From an uncultured Clostridia bacterium (lineage in GTDB: Bacteria > Bacillota > Clostridia > TANB77 > CAG-508), in assembly GCA_934121885.1 (NCBI GenBank), contig CAKOVH010000010.1:1-59313 (forward strand): a stretch of DNA of 59,313 nt. The letters run 5' to 3'. Each line of letters begins with the position of its first letter. Position 1 is the stretch's first letter. Of this stretch, positions 27,909 to 38,199 are shown in pieces. Made by a program: the position numbers and the translations under genes. The notes below the pieces were generated by a model. It searched no databases. It was not told the origin of the DNA and worked only from the letters and a program-made list of their open reading frames with translations.

Positions 27909-29924
27909 TTATTCTTCGTCAGACTGCTTAGTGTATTTTGCAAGCAATCTGTCTAAGTCTTTCTTTGAGACCATTTTCTTTTTCAGTACCAGTTTAGCCG
28001 CTGCATCAAGCAAGGGTCTATTGCTGATGAGTAAATCGTTAGCACGTTTTTTAGCCTCAAGCAGAAGCTCCTTTACAGCCTGATTGATACGTTCAGAGGT
28101 TTCTTCTGTAACCATATCCTTAGAATAAGAAATGGAAAAACCATCAATCATTCCAAGTTTAGTTACAATCCCATATGCAGTTTTGGTTGCATTCTCAAGG
28201 TCACCACTTACTCCTGCATTTTCCTTGTTACCTATCAGTTCTTCTGCCTGTCTTCCAGCAAGATCCATTGCCAAGGAATCGATGTAATAATCCATCGTCA
28301 TATTGACTGTTATATCTGATGACTCATACACCGTTATTCCAAGGTAATTATCTGCCGGAATAATTGATATTGCCATTGCAGTGCTATCGTTCAGCCTTCC
28401 ACTCAGTTCGTGAACGAGCCAATGTCCAGCCTCATGGTATGCTGTTGCTTTTTTCTCAGTAAGACTCATTTTTTCGAACCTTTCAAAGTTCATGTTATAA
28501 TTTGCAATAACACTTTCTCTGTCCACTGAGTTTTTTCCAGCATTTTTTGCTACAACCATTGACCTATCAATAAGGTCTAAGGTTCTGTCCGGATTTCTTG
28601 TCTCATTCTGCATGCAAGATGCTGTAAATGCGACAAATTCGACCATCTTAGATGTTATCTTAACGCCGTGGAATTTTTCAAGTTCCTTGATTTTGACCTT
28701 GAGCATTGAATATATTTCTTCGGTTTTTGGTTCTTTTATTTCCACTTTTTCAAATCGGCGTTTTAAAGCTCCATCCCTTGAGAAATATTTTTCATACTCG
28801 TTAGTAGTTGTTGCACCGATAACAATAGCCTTACCTCTTGCAAGAATTGGCTTCATGGAATTTGCAAGGTCCATCTCTCCTTCTTTGCAAGCACCTGCGC
28901 CCATCATAGTATGCATCTCGTCGATGAATAAAATGATATTATCTTTACCTTCCAGGTAACTGTTAAGCTGCTTAAAGCGTTCCTCTGCCTGACCTCTGTA
29001 TGAGGTTCCTGCAATAAGTCCTGTAATGTCAAGCGATACAACCCGGTAATCTTTAAACCTCTCAGGGCAATCGCCATTTGTAATGTCCTGAGCAATTTTC
29101 TGGATTATAGCCGTTTTACCAACGCCGGGTTCACCAACAAGAATGGCATTTCTCTTATTCATTTTAGAGATAATTTCCCATATCTTAGTGGATTCTTTAT
29201 CTCTTCCACAAATAGGATTTTTGGTGCCTTTATTGCACTCACTTGTCACATCCATCAAAAATGGAAGTGGCTGAGCCTGATCGGCGTCAGTTTTTACCGT
29301 AAAATTGCTACTTAACAGTAAAGCCTTTTTTACATCCGATACTTTAAGTTCAAGCTTGCGAATGAACTTAGTCATATCTTTCGGCATGAAGCAAATGATA
29401 TAATTCATAAGCAAGTTAGCCGTAATCTGGATATTAATATGGTCGCCGTCTTTGATTTGATAAGGATTACTGTCAATTGCAGATTCAAACATCTCCTCGT
29501 TGTATTCGATGAGTCCATCAAAAATATCTGAAAGATCATCACTGGTGTAAAACTTTACACTCCGCTCTTCAAAGCCATCGAAGTAAATCATCCCGATAAA
29601 AGCAGTTTCATCGTCTTCTTCGTCACCATCCGTATCCTTCAGGTTTGAAGCTTCGTCCTGCGAATTTGAACCTTCATCCTGCTTTTTCTTGATATCATCT
29701 ACAAGGTCATTTATGCAGACATCAAGTGTTTTCTCGATGAATTCATCACCGCAGGGCATTGTTTCCTGGAAATACTCATAAAGTTTGCTTTCGCCATCCT
29801 TTAAGAGCTCCCTTACGATAAAAAGAGTTTCAATCTTTTTGATTCCCTCTCTATCGCAGAATTTTTGTGCCCGCTCAAATGCCTCTACAATTGTGCGGTC
29901 ATAAAAGAAATAGATGTTTCTCAT
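27909..29924 (-). CDS. Soluble AAA+ protease chimera: Clp-type ATPase domain plus FtsH-type M41 zinc peptidase; foreign composition
   Basis: 671 residues from ATG 29924 (GAGGAGG nine bases upstream). Residues about 1-85 are helical and acidic, perhaps Clp-N-like, followed by an acidic linker. The AAA+ domain is ClpA/B/C D1-like rather than FtsH-like: GRDKESTKIWEI, Walker A VGEPGVGKTAII, YRGQAEERFKQL, Walker B LFIDEMHTMMGAG. The C-terminus is an FtsH-like M41 peptidase with HEAGH and a later metal-ligand region (DLAGRQAEELI, GDLENAT). No membrane segment is present, unlike FtsH. The gene is visibly GC-richer (about 40%) than its neighbours and uses CGG as Arg three times, so recent acquisition is likely. 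It has a host-like promoter. Confidence 0.85.
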   Translation of the reverse strand: MRNIYFFYDRTIVEAFERAQKFCDREGIKKIETLFIVRELLKDGESKLYEYFQETMPCGDEFIEKTLDVCINDLVDDIKKKQDEGSNSQDEASNLKDTDGDEEDDETAFIGMIYFDGFEERSVKFYTSDDLSDIFDGLIEYNEEMFESAIDSNPYQIKDGDHINIQITANLLMNYIICFMPKDMTKFIRKLELKVSDVKKALLLSSNFTVKTDADQAQPLPFLMDVTSECNKGTKNPICGRDKESTKIWEIISKMNKRNAILVGEPGVGKTAIIQKIAQDITNGDCPERFKDYRVVSLDITGLIAGTSYRGQAEERFKQLNSYLEGKDNIILFIDEMHTMMGAGACKEGEMDLANSMKPILARGKAIVIGATTTNEYEKYFSRDGALKRRFEKVEIKEPKTEEIYSMLKVKIKELEKFHGVKITSKMVEFVAFTASCMQNETRNPDRTLDLIDRSMVVAKNAGKNSVDRESVIANYNMNFERFEKMSLTEKKATAYHEAGHWLVHELSGRLNDSTAMAISIIPADNYLGITVYESSDITVNMTMDYYIDSLAMDLAGRQAEELIGNKENAGVSGDLENATKTAYGIVTKLGMIDGFSISYSKDMVTEETSERINQAVKELLLEAKKRANDLLISNRPLLDAAAKLVLKKKMVSKKDLDRLLAKYTKQSDEE

Positions 29925-29977
29925 AGTCTCAAGCCTCCTCATGTTGTAATTGTTATGCGACTGCATAATTAGACATT

Positions 29978-30006
29978 ATTTTATCACTTTACATAACTTT
30001 TGTCAA
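29978..30006 (-). promoter_or_regulatory. Promoter of the ClpB/FtsH-like gene
   Basis: Minus strand TTGACA (30001-30006), 17-base spacer, TAAAAT (29978-29983). Confidence 0.75.
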
Positions 30007-30017
30007 TTAATATACAT

Positions 30018-30086
30018 ATAAAAAAAGCGCAAGTTAAAGAATTTGCAGTAGTTCTTACTACCTTTAAATTCTTTCTTACGCTTTAT
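30018..30086 (-). terminator. Long-stem terminator of the ABC exporter operon
   Basis: Minus-strand AAAGCG...AAG...AGAATTT...AGTAAGAACTACT...AAATTCT...CTT...CGCTTTTTTT folds into a long interrupted hairpin ending in a T-run. Confidence 0.8.
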
Positions 30087-30088
30087 TT

Positions 30089-33000
30089 TTATTCTATACT
30101 TTTTAATGATTCAATCATATCTATTTTCTTTAGTGCAAAATATGTTGCAATTTCAACTATAACAGAAAATACAACTGTAATTATTAATGCATACACAAAA
30201 CTTATGCTATTTATACTTCTGCTAAACATCATAAGGTCAAGTTCACATGTTTTTATAATAAACATTGTTAAAAAATATCCTGCAAACAATCCAAGTATCA
30301 TTCCTATTGCTGTTAAGATTCTAGTTTCTTTTGATATATAATCATATACCTCTCTATCATAAAATCCAAGTACTTTTATTGTTGCAAGCTCTCTGATTCT
30401 CTCACTAATATTTGTATTTGCCAAATTATATAGTACAACAAATGCCAGTAACCCTGCAGATATTATTAAAATCCAAACTACAAAATTCATATTTTCCATC
30501 ACCTCAGAAAATATATTTTCAGTGCTAGATGTTAAAACAATACCTATTATTAAATCATTTGCATGTAATATTTCTTCTCCAATTTCATTTTCTCTGCTTA
30601 AGTCATTAATATTTGCATATATGGTATTTGCTCTAAATTCTTCATTATATAAACTTTCGTATAAGTCTTTTGACATGTATATATAATGCATTAAATAATT
30701 TTCAGTAATATGAGAAACTTTAGTTTCAACTTCTATATCATCATTGTTTTTTATTTTTATTATATCTCCAACCTTGATATTTAATAGTTTTGCTAGTTTT
30801 TCTGTAATTATAACTCCATCAGTATCTAAAGTATAAAATTCATTTTTCTTAGTTCTTGATTTTAAAGAAACAAAATTTTCAAATTTTTCTGTATCCTCTG
30901 GTACAATTAATTGTATATTTTGGGTATTCTCTATACTTGTAATATCAATAGATTGAAGATTAATCTTTATTATTTCAGATATTCCTTGCACATTTTTTAC
31001 AAGACTTTCTTCCTCTTCTATCTGTTTTCCAGTTATGTTGTCTTTTAATGAAACCTGTAAATTATATTTAAAAATTTCTCCATATTGTGATGGTATCATT
31101 TTGCTAATAGCATCTCTTATTCCAAAACCTGTTAATATTAGAGCTGTACATCCCATTACACCAATAATTGTCATTAAAAATCTTTTCTTATATCTAAAGA
31201 TATTTCTTGCAGTTACTTTTTGAGTAAATTTTAGTTTTGACCATAACCAATTAATATTCTCCAAAAATACTCTTTTACCTGGCTTTGGAGCTTTTGGTCT
31301 CATAAGCTCTGCTGGTTCATATAAAAGTGTTTTTGTACATGAATATACAGTTGCTCCAACAGTGCATAATAGAGCTATTATAACACTAATTAAAGTATAC
31401 TCTATATTAAATTCTAATATTACATTGGGAAGTACATACATCATTGCATACATATCTGTAATAATCTTAGGTAATAAATTAAATCCTATCACAAGTCCAA
31501 CTGCTGATCCGATAATTGTTGCAAGCAGTGCATAAATAATATATTTACTTGCAATTTGCAATTTTGTGTATCCTAAAGCTTTAAGTGTTCCAATTTGAAC
31601 TCTTTCTTCTTCTACCATCCTTGTCATTGATGTTAAGCTTATTAATGCAGCAACAACAAAAAATACTACTGGAAACACAGTTGCAAGATTTGCAATTCTA
31701 TCTGTATCCTGCATATAACTTGCATATCCATTGTTTTGATTTCTATCTAAAATATACCATTCCGGCTTTTTTATATCTTTTAATTTTAGTTTTGCATCTT
31801 CAAGTTTTTCCTCTGCATCTTGTATTTTTTCTCTTGCTTCTTTTTCAGCTTTTGCAAGTTTTGTTTCACTGCTACTTATCTCACTCTCTGCATTTTTTAT
31901 TTTCTTATCGGCTGATGCAAACTTCTCATTTGCAGATTTCTTTTGATTATTTAATGTTTCTTGATTTTTATCTATTTCTTTTTGTGCTGATTCTAATTTT
32001 GCTTCAGCTTCCTTTAATTCTTTTTCAGCATTTTCTATTCCTTCTTCTAATGCCTTAATTGTAGCAGTAATGGTTTCATCTTTGTTTTCCATATTCTTTA
32101 AATTTTCTAATTTTAGCTTATTTTCAGATATTTCCTTTTCTGCTACTATTTTAGAATTATTAAATGTATTTAATTGTGCTGTTAATTGTTTTTGTGCTTC
32201 TTTTATTTTATTTTGTGCATTTGTAAATTCTGTGTTTGCATTTTTCTTATTTTTTTCAAGTTCTGCTTTTGAGTTTTTTAACTCTGTTTTAGCACTTAAA
32301 ATTTTATTTTTAGCATCATTTATTTCTTTTTCCGCTTTATTTTTTTCATCTTTTAAAGTCTTTTCTGCATCTTGTATTTTTTCATTTGCTTTGTTATATA
32401 TTTCGTTATATCTAGCCTGTTTTCTTTCTTCTTCAATTAGCTCTATTTTATCTTTTACATTATCTATTAATTTATCGTAGTCGTCTTTGTAACACTTTAA
32501 TTCCTTTGCTCCACTTACTTGCATATATGCCACAATAGAATATTCAGAATTAATTAACTCCTTATTTACATACATATAATAATTAATTTTTCCAGAACCT
32601 AACTTACTACTTCCTCTTTCTCTTGAAATATATAATGGTGACTTAACTGTTCCAACAATTTTTAGATTTGTTTGCTTTATAGCCTCTTTTTCATTTCCTT
32701 CGTCATCTTTTATTTTATCTATTTTAAGATTTATGCTATCACCTATCTTGTATCCTGAAGCATTTAGAAATCCCTCTTCAACTACACATTCATCTATATT
32801 ATGAGGCATATTTCCTTCTACTAATACAAGTGTATTTATATCATTTGCTATACTTTCCATTCTCATTACATATTCTGCATCTTGAACCTGAACAATAGCA
32901 TCTTGATAGTAACTTGCGCTTATCTTTTCCACACCTTCCACATTTTGTAATGTTTTTATATCATCATCGGTTAGTCCAAGTGTAGATATTACCTCTATAT

Positions 33001-33175
33001 CCATAACATTTTGATTATCAAAATATTCATCAATTGTTTTTTTCATATCTGGACTTGTTGCCTTTATTCCCGCAAAAAATCCCACTCCTAGTAGTACAAC
33101 CAATAAAATAGATAAAAATCGTTTAAATGTTACCTTTATTTCTTTTACAGTATCTTTTAATAAAACATTTTTCAC
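30089..33175 (-). CDS. FtsX/MacB-type ABC transporter permease with a long extracytoplasmic coiled coil
   Basis: About 1028 residues. The best start is GTG 33175, seven bases after AAGGAG. One N-terminal membrane segment (SILLVVLLGVGFFAGIKA) is followed by an extracytoplasmic region whose residues about 250-475 are an almost continuous Lys/Glu/Ala-rich coiled coil. FtsX core domains with three membrane segments each lie near residues 500-630 (LTSMTRMVEEERVQIGTLKALGYT) and at the C-terminus (ISERIRELATIKVLGFYDREV). Such two-FtsX permeases pair with a MacB-like ATPase and move lipids, peptides or envelope signals rather than small nutrients. The ATPase gene is immediately upstream. Confidence 0.88.
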   Translation of the reverse strand: MKNVLLKDTVKEIKVTFKRFLSILLVVLLGVGFFAGIKATSPDMKKTIDEYFDNQNVMDIEVISTLGLTDDDIKTLQNVEGVEKISASYYQDAIVQVQDAEYVMRMESIANDINTLVLVEGNMPHNIDECVVEEGFLNASGYKIGDSINLKIDKIKDDEGNEKEAIKQTNLKIVGTVKSPLYISRERGSSKLGSGKINYYMYVNKELINSEYSIVAYMQVSGAKELKCYKDDYDKLIDNVKDKIELIEEERKQARYNEIYNKANEKIQDAEKTLKDEKNKAEKEINDAKNKILSAKTELKNSKAELEKNKKNANTEFTNAQNKIKEAQKQLTAQLNTFNNSKIVAEKEISENKLKLENLKNMENKDETITATIKALEEGIENAEKELKEAEAKLESAQKEIDKNQETLNNQKKSANEKFASADKKIKNAESEISSSETKLAKAEKEAREKIQDAEEKLEDAKLKLKDIKKPEWYILDRNQNNGYASYMQDTDRIANLATVFPVVFFVVAALISLTSMTRMVEEERVQIGTLKALGYTKLQIASKYIIYALLATIIGSAVGLVIGFNLLPKIITDMYAMMYVLPNVILEFNIEYTLISVIIALLCTVGATVYSCTKTLLYEPAELMRPKAPKPGKRVFLENINWLWSKLKFTQKVTARNIFRYKKRFLMTIIGVMGCTALILTGFGIRDAISKMIPSQYGEIFKYNLQVSLKDNITGKQIEEEESLVKNVQGISEIIKINLQSIDITSIENTQNIQLIVPEDTEKFENFVSLKSRTKKNEFYTLDTDGVIITEKLAKLLNIKVGDIIKIKNNDDIEVETKVSHITENYLMHYIYMSKDLYESLYNEEFRANTIYANINDLSRENEIGEEILHANDLIIGIVLTSSTENIFSEVMENMNFVVWILIISAGLLAFVVLYNLANTNISERIRELATIKVLGFYDREVYDYISKETRILTAIGMILGLFAGYFLTMFIIKTCELDLMMFSRSINSISFVYALIITVVFSVIVEIATYFALKKIDMIESLKSIE

Positions 33176-33192
33176 TTTTTTACTCCTTAACC

Positions 33193-33894
33193 TTACCACT
33201 CAATTTCTTCAATTGGTGTTGGATTATCATTTTTTTGTATATCAAATGCTGTACCATTTTTAAAATGTATAACTCTATCAGCCATTGGTGTTAAAGCAGA
33301 GTTATGTGTAATTATGATAACAGTCATTTTTTCTTTTCTGCAAGTATCTTGTAATAACTGTAAAATTTGTTTTCCTGTTTTATAATCCAATGCTCCTGTT
33401 GGTTCATCACACAAAAGTAGCTTTGGATTTTTAGCAATGGCTCTTGCAATTGCAACTCTTTGCTGTTCTCCACCAGATAATTGAGATGGAAAATTATTCA
33501 TTCTATTTTCTAATCCAACTTTTTTTAATATATTCTTAGGGCTTAAAGGTCTTTTGCAAATTTGTGTTGCAAGTTCTACATTTTCAAGTGCTGTAAGGTT
33601 TTGAACTAAATTATAGAATTGAAATACAAATCCTATATCTTCTCTTCTATATTTAATTAATTCTTTTGGCTTAAAATTGCTTATATCTTTTTTATCAATA
33701 ATAACAGTTCCTTCTGTGATACTATCCATTCCACCTAAAATATTAAGTGCTGTTGTTTTTCCAGCTCCACTAGGTCCTACAATAACAACAAGTTCGCCTT
33801 TTTCAATTTCAAAATTAGTACTATCTAGGGCTCTTATCTTAACTTCTCCCATTTTATATTCTTTTACAACATTTTTAAATTCTATATATGCCAT
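33193..33894 (-). CDS. MacB/LolD-type ABC transporter ATP-binding protein
   Basis: 233 residues. Walker A GPSGAGKTT, Q-loop FVFQFYNLV, signature LSGGEQQRVAIARAIA, Walker B LLLCDEPTGALD and H-loop ITHNS. The GAL(D) form after Walker B is common in the MacB/LolD group that pairs with FtsX permeases. Its stop is 17 bases before the permease start. No sensor kinase lies beside it, unlike the bacitracin-type (BceAB) systems. Confidence 0.95.
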   Translation of the reverse strand: MAYIEFKNVVKEYKMGEVKIRALDSTNFEIEKGELVVIVGPSGAGKTTALNILGGMDSITEGTVIIDKKDISNFKPKELIKYRREDIGFVFQFYNLVQNLTALENVELATQICKRPLSPKNILKKVGLENRMNNFPSQLSGGEQQRVAIARAIAKNPKLLLCDEPTGALDYKTGKQILQLLQDTCRKEKMTVIIITHNSALTPMADRVIHFKNGTAFDIQKNDNPTPIEEIEW

Positions 33895-33977
33895 AACACC
33901 CTCCTAATCTGTAATATTATATTGCATTTATTTTCCAATTTCAATATATGAAATAATTGTTTACAAAGATTTTACAA

Positions 33978-34016
33978 TAAAAAAGTAATCTACTTTTTTG
34001 AAGTAAATTACTCTTG
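33978..34016 (-). terminator. Terminator of dnaE operon
   Basis: Minus-strand AGTAATTTACTT / AAGTAGATTACT with one mismatch, then TTTTTTATTG. Confidence 0.75.
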
Positions 34017-34034
34017 TTACTTAAAATCTATTTT

Positions 34035-37000
34035 CTAAACTTCCTCTACTTTTACCCTATCATTTCCAATTAGTTCCTTAAATTGATTTAAAATCTCATC
34101 TGTAATATATAGACCCCCAGCCATATCTTTTCTGTCACCATTTATAATTTGAAGCTGAATATTATTCATTTCTCCTGTAAAGAATTTAATTGCTCCCCTT
34201 AATTTTTCCTTTGTTTTATCATCTAAGTCTGTAATATCAAAGGTTAATATTCTCTTTTTTTGCACTCCAAATTCTTTAATTTCTCTTGCAACAATCTTTG
34301 TTTCTTCATCTTCTCTTACACTTAATCTTCCATCAACAAGAACTATATTATCAATCATTAAAATATTAGAACAATTTTGATAACAATTTTCAAACACAAT
34401 TATTTCAGTTGGTCCATATAAATCTTCAACCGTAACAAAAGCCATTATCTTATTTGTTTTTGTATATTTCTTTTTTACACTTGTGATAATTCCTGCATAT
34501 GTTACTTGTTTTCCATCTTGAATATCTGATATAGCTTTTCCATATGTTTCATCATCTTGCATATCTTCATTTTGCGTTTGTCTCATTTGATATGTATTAA
34601 TATCTGTTTGTAATGCAATTTGTTCTCTTAGCTTTTCTAAAGGATGCCCTGAAATATATATTCCAAGCATTTCTTTTTCCATTGATAATAGTTCTTTTTC
34701 AGAATATTCTGGCATAATTTTGTATGTATATTTTAATTCTTTTAGTTCCTCTTTTTCTTGCATTCCACCTAAATCGAACATACTTACTTGACCATCTAGG
34801 CTCTTTTTACTACTTTCAGAAATACTATCAATTATTTGTTCATACGATTCCATTAAAGTGCTTCTAGTGTTATCAAAGCTATCAAAAGCACCTGCTTTTA
34901 TTAAACTTTCTACGCATTTTTTATTAACTGATGCATTGGCAATTCTCTCACAAAAATCGCCAAAATCCTTGTACTCTCCATTTTTATCTCTTTCAGAAAC
35001 TATTTCATCAACTGCTGATGTTCCAACATTTTTTATACTTCCAAGTCCAAAACGTATTTTTCCATCATCAACTGTGAATCTTGTATAACTTTTATTAATA
35101 TCTGGTTTTAATATTTCTATTTTTAGTCTTTTACATTCATCAATGTAATCTGGAATTTTATCCAAATTTCCTAAAAAACTATTTAGCATAGCTGCCATAA
35201 ATTCTGCTGGATAATATGTTTTCAAATATGCTGTTTGGTAAGAAAGCACAGCATAAGCTGCAGCATGTGATTTATTAAATGCATATTTTGCAAATTCAGC
35301 CATTTCATCAAATATTGTATTTGCAGATTTTTCATCTATTCCATTTCGTACACATCCTGGCACTATTATTTTTCCATTTTCATCTACTTGTCCATTAATA
35401 AATATTTCACGCTCTTTTGCCATTACATCAAGCTTTTTCTTACCCATTGCACGTCTTACTAAATCGGCTCTTCCGAAGTGAATATCCTGCTAAATCTCTT
35501 ACTATTTGCATAACTTGCTCTTGATATACCATACATCCATATGTAACATTTAATATTGGTTTTAAACTTGGATGTGTATATATTGCATGTTCAGGATCTT
35601 TTTTATTTGCAATATATCTTGGTATTTGGTCCATTGGTCCTGGACGATACAAAGAAACACCAGCTATAATATCTTCCAAACAATCAGGCTTTAACTCCTT
35701 CATAAAGTTAGTCATTCCTTGGCTTTCAAATTGGAAAATACCTACTGAATTACCATCTTGCCATTGTTTATATACTTGTGGGTCATTCATATCTTTATCA
35801 AATTCAACATCAATTCCCCTTGTTTTCTTTACTAAGTCCTTTGTATCCTGTATAACAGTTAAGGTTCTTAAACCTAAAAAGTCCATCTTCAAAAGTCCTA
35901 GTTCTTCAAGAGTTGTCATGATATACTGTGTTGAAATTGCACCTTCTCTATAATATAAAGGTACATATGTATCAACTGGTTCTTTTGTAATAACAATACC
36001 ACATGCATGTGTTGATGCCTGTCTTGGCATACCTTCTAGTGCCATTGCTATATCTAACAATTTTTTTATTTCTGGTTCTTGTTCATATATTTGTGCTAAT
36101 TCCTTGTTTTGTTCCATTGCCTTTTTTATTGTTATATGAAGCTCATTTGGAATCATTTTAGCAAGTTTATCAGCTTCTGCATAAGGTAAATCAAGTGCTC
36201 TACCAACATCACGAATTACCATTCTTGCAGACATTGTACCAAATGTTATAATCTGTGAAACATGGTCTTGACCATATTTTCTACCAACATAATCAATAAC
36301 TTCCTGTCTTCTTTCGTAGCAAAAGTCAACATCAAAGTCGGGCATACTAATTCTTTCAGGATTTAGAAATCTTTCAAAAATTAGATTATATTTTATTGGG
36401 TCAATATCCGTTATTCCAATTGCATATGCAACTATTGATCCAGCTCCAGATCCACGTCCTGGTCCAACTGGTATTCCATTTGATTTTGCATAATTTATGT
36501 AGTCCCATACTATTAAGAAATAGTCTACATATCCCATCTTTTTTATAACACTTAATTCATATTCTTTTCTTTGGATAATATCTTCTGAAATTTCTTCGCC
36601 ATAACGTCTTATCATTCCATCATCAGTTAATTTTTTCAAATAATCATAATGTGTTTCAAATCCTTCTGGAACATCATAATTTGGAAGTATTGTATGACCA
36701 AATTCAAATTCAACATTGCACTTTTCAGCAATTTTAACTGTATTTTCAATTGCATCTGGAATACCTGAAAAATATTCTATCATCTCTTCTGGTGATTTTA
36801 CATATAGTTCATCTGTTTCAAAACGCATTCTATCTTCGTCTGTCATTCTTTTTCCTGTTTGGATGCAAAGTAAAACTTCATGATTATATGCATCTTCTTT
36901 TTTTAGATAATGTGCATCATTTGTTGCAACAAGCGGAATATTTAACTTTCTTGATAATTCCACTAATTTTTGATTAACAAGTACTTGTTCTTTAACACCA

Positions 37001-37530
37001 TTATTTTGTACTTCTAAATAATAATCTTCTCCAAATAAATTTTTATACCAAAGTGCAACTCTTTCCGCTTCTTCCATATCATTTTTTAATATTGCCTGAT
37101 TTACCTCTCCTGCTAAGCATGCACTACAACAAATTAAATTTTCATGATATTTTTCTAATATTTCTTTATCTATACGAGGTTTATAGTAAAATCCTTCTAC
37201 AAAGCTTAATGAAACAAGTTTTGATAAATTTTTATAACCTTCATTATTTTTTGCAAGTAATATTAAATGGTTATACTTGCTATCAATACTTGGATCTTTA
37301 TCTAATCTACTTCTAGGTGCTACATATACCTCACACCCTATAATTGGCTTTACTCCATTTGCCTTGCATGCTTTATAAAAGTCTATTGCTCCAAACATAA
37401 CACCATGGTCAGTAATTGCAATCGAATCCATTCCAAGTTCTTTTGCTCTAACAGGCAAGTCTTTTATTCTATTAGCTCCATCTAGTAAACTAAATTCACT
37501 ATGGATATGTAAATGCACAAAATCTCCCAT
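34035..37530 (-). CDS. dnaE: DNA polymerase III alpha subunit (DnaE type), read through a +1 shift at an in-frame CGG
   Basis: Replicative polymerase of 1164 residues with the shift. The N-terminal PHP domain has FVHLHIHSEFSLLDGANR, AITDHGVMFG and IGCEVY. The polymerase domain has GPGRGSGAGS and the catalytic aspartates in MPDFDVDFCYERR. Zero frame: RDLAGYSL, then CGG (35473-35475), then a stop 11 codons on. Skipping the C gives GYSL-G-RADLVRRAMGKKKLDVM, the conserved polymerase sequence, and continues through KTYYPAEFMAAMLNS, the tandem helix-hairpin-helix and the OB domain (VTYAGIITSVKKK) to 34035. A replicative polymerase is unlikely to be a pseudogene, which makes this the strongest single argument that the CGG is skipped or is an artefact. 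Confidence 0.93.
35473..35475 (-). other. In-frame CGG, putative +1 recoding site 5 (dnaE)
   Basis: Codon 686: CTT CGG AAG. Skipping C gives CTT GGA AGA GCC GAT, the conserved Y-S-L-G-R-A-D. The unshifted frame stops at 35440-35442. Confidence 0.83.
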
Positions 37531-37533
37531 GTT

Positions 37534-38199
37534 TTACCTCTTTATTTTTACTCCTAATAAATATATTAAATCTATTGCTTGCATTTGGTCTATAATTGCA
37601 CCTTTTAAGTCTTCTATAGATACTGCAATACCTTGTATATTTGAATTTGTTAAATCTATATTTTTTAAACTTGTCCTTGAAAAGTTTGCATCTGTTAAAT
37701 CTGCATTTTCAAAATATATATCTTTAGTTTTTGTTTCTTGAAAATAACTATTTTTTAATGCTGTGTTTTTAAATAATATTCTTTCAATGCTAGCCATTGA
37801 TAAATTCATATAGCTAGCATTTGTTTCTATGAATGATACATTGTATAATCTGTCTTCTGATAGATTACACCCTGCAAGTTTACAATTTTGAAATTCACAT
37901 CTTATGAATGTTACATTAATAAATGATGTATTAGAAAAATTACAGTTTTTGAATAAAACATCTGAAAATGTAATTTTCTCTATATTAGAATTTAATATAC
38001 TTACATTTTCAAATTTACATTCTGAAAAATCAATATCTCCTATATCAATATTTATGTGTTCTTCATTTGTAAATTTAAGTTCTTTTATCTCATCATCTTC
38101 TTGTATTGTATTTATTACATCTTCAAAATTACATATTTCTAACTCTTTACTTAGTATCTTCTGTGGTCTTAGTATGTTCAAGGTCTTCATCCTCCACAT
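37534..38199 (-). CDS. Pentapeptide-repeat protein
   Basis: About 221 residues. From about residue 60 the sequence runs in five-residue repeats of the A/C/S/T-N/D-L/F-x-x type (for example DIDFSECKFENVSILNSN and ADLTDANFSRTSL), which fold as a right-handed quadrilateral beta helix. The start is unclear: the ORF opens at 38199, overlapping the upstream gene by 53 bases, but GGAGG favours a TTG at about 38181. Some pentapeptide proteins bind gyrase, but no feature here shows that. It lies between YbhN-like and dnaE genes on the same strand, 3 bases before dnaE. Confidence 0.85.
   Translation of the reverse strand: MWRMKTLNILRPQKILSKELEICNFEDVINTIQEDDEIKELKFTNEEHINIDIGDIDFSECKFENVSILNSNIEKITFSDVLFKNCNFSNTSFINVTFIRCEFQNCKLAGCNLSEDRLYNVSFIETNASYMNLSMASIERILFKNTALKNSYFQETKTKDIYFENADLTDANFSRTSLKNIDLTNSNIQGIAVSIEDLKGAIIDQMQAIDLIYLLGVKIKR

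Noticed and set aside
31585..32058. Long + strand ORF opposite the ABC permease coiled coil
   Set aside because: It is the antisense of a Lys/Glu-repeat coiled coil, giving a low-complexity Leu/Phe product with no start signals.
30089..33175. SMC or Rad50-like protein suggested by the long coiled coil
   Set aside because: The coiled coil lies between membrane segments of an FtsX-type permease, and no ATPase motif is in the chain.
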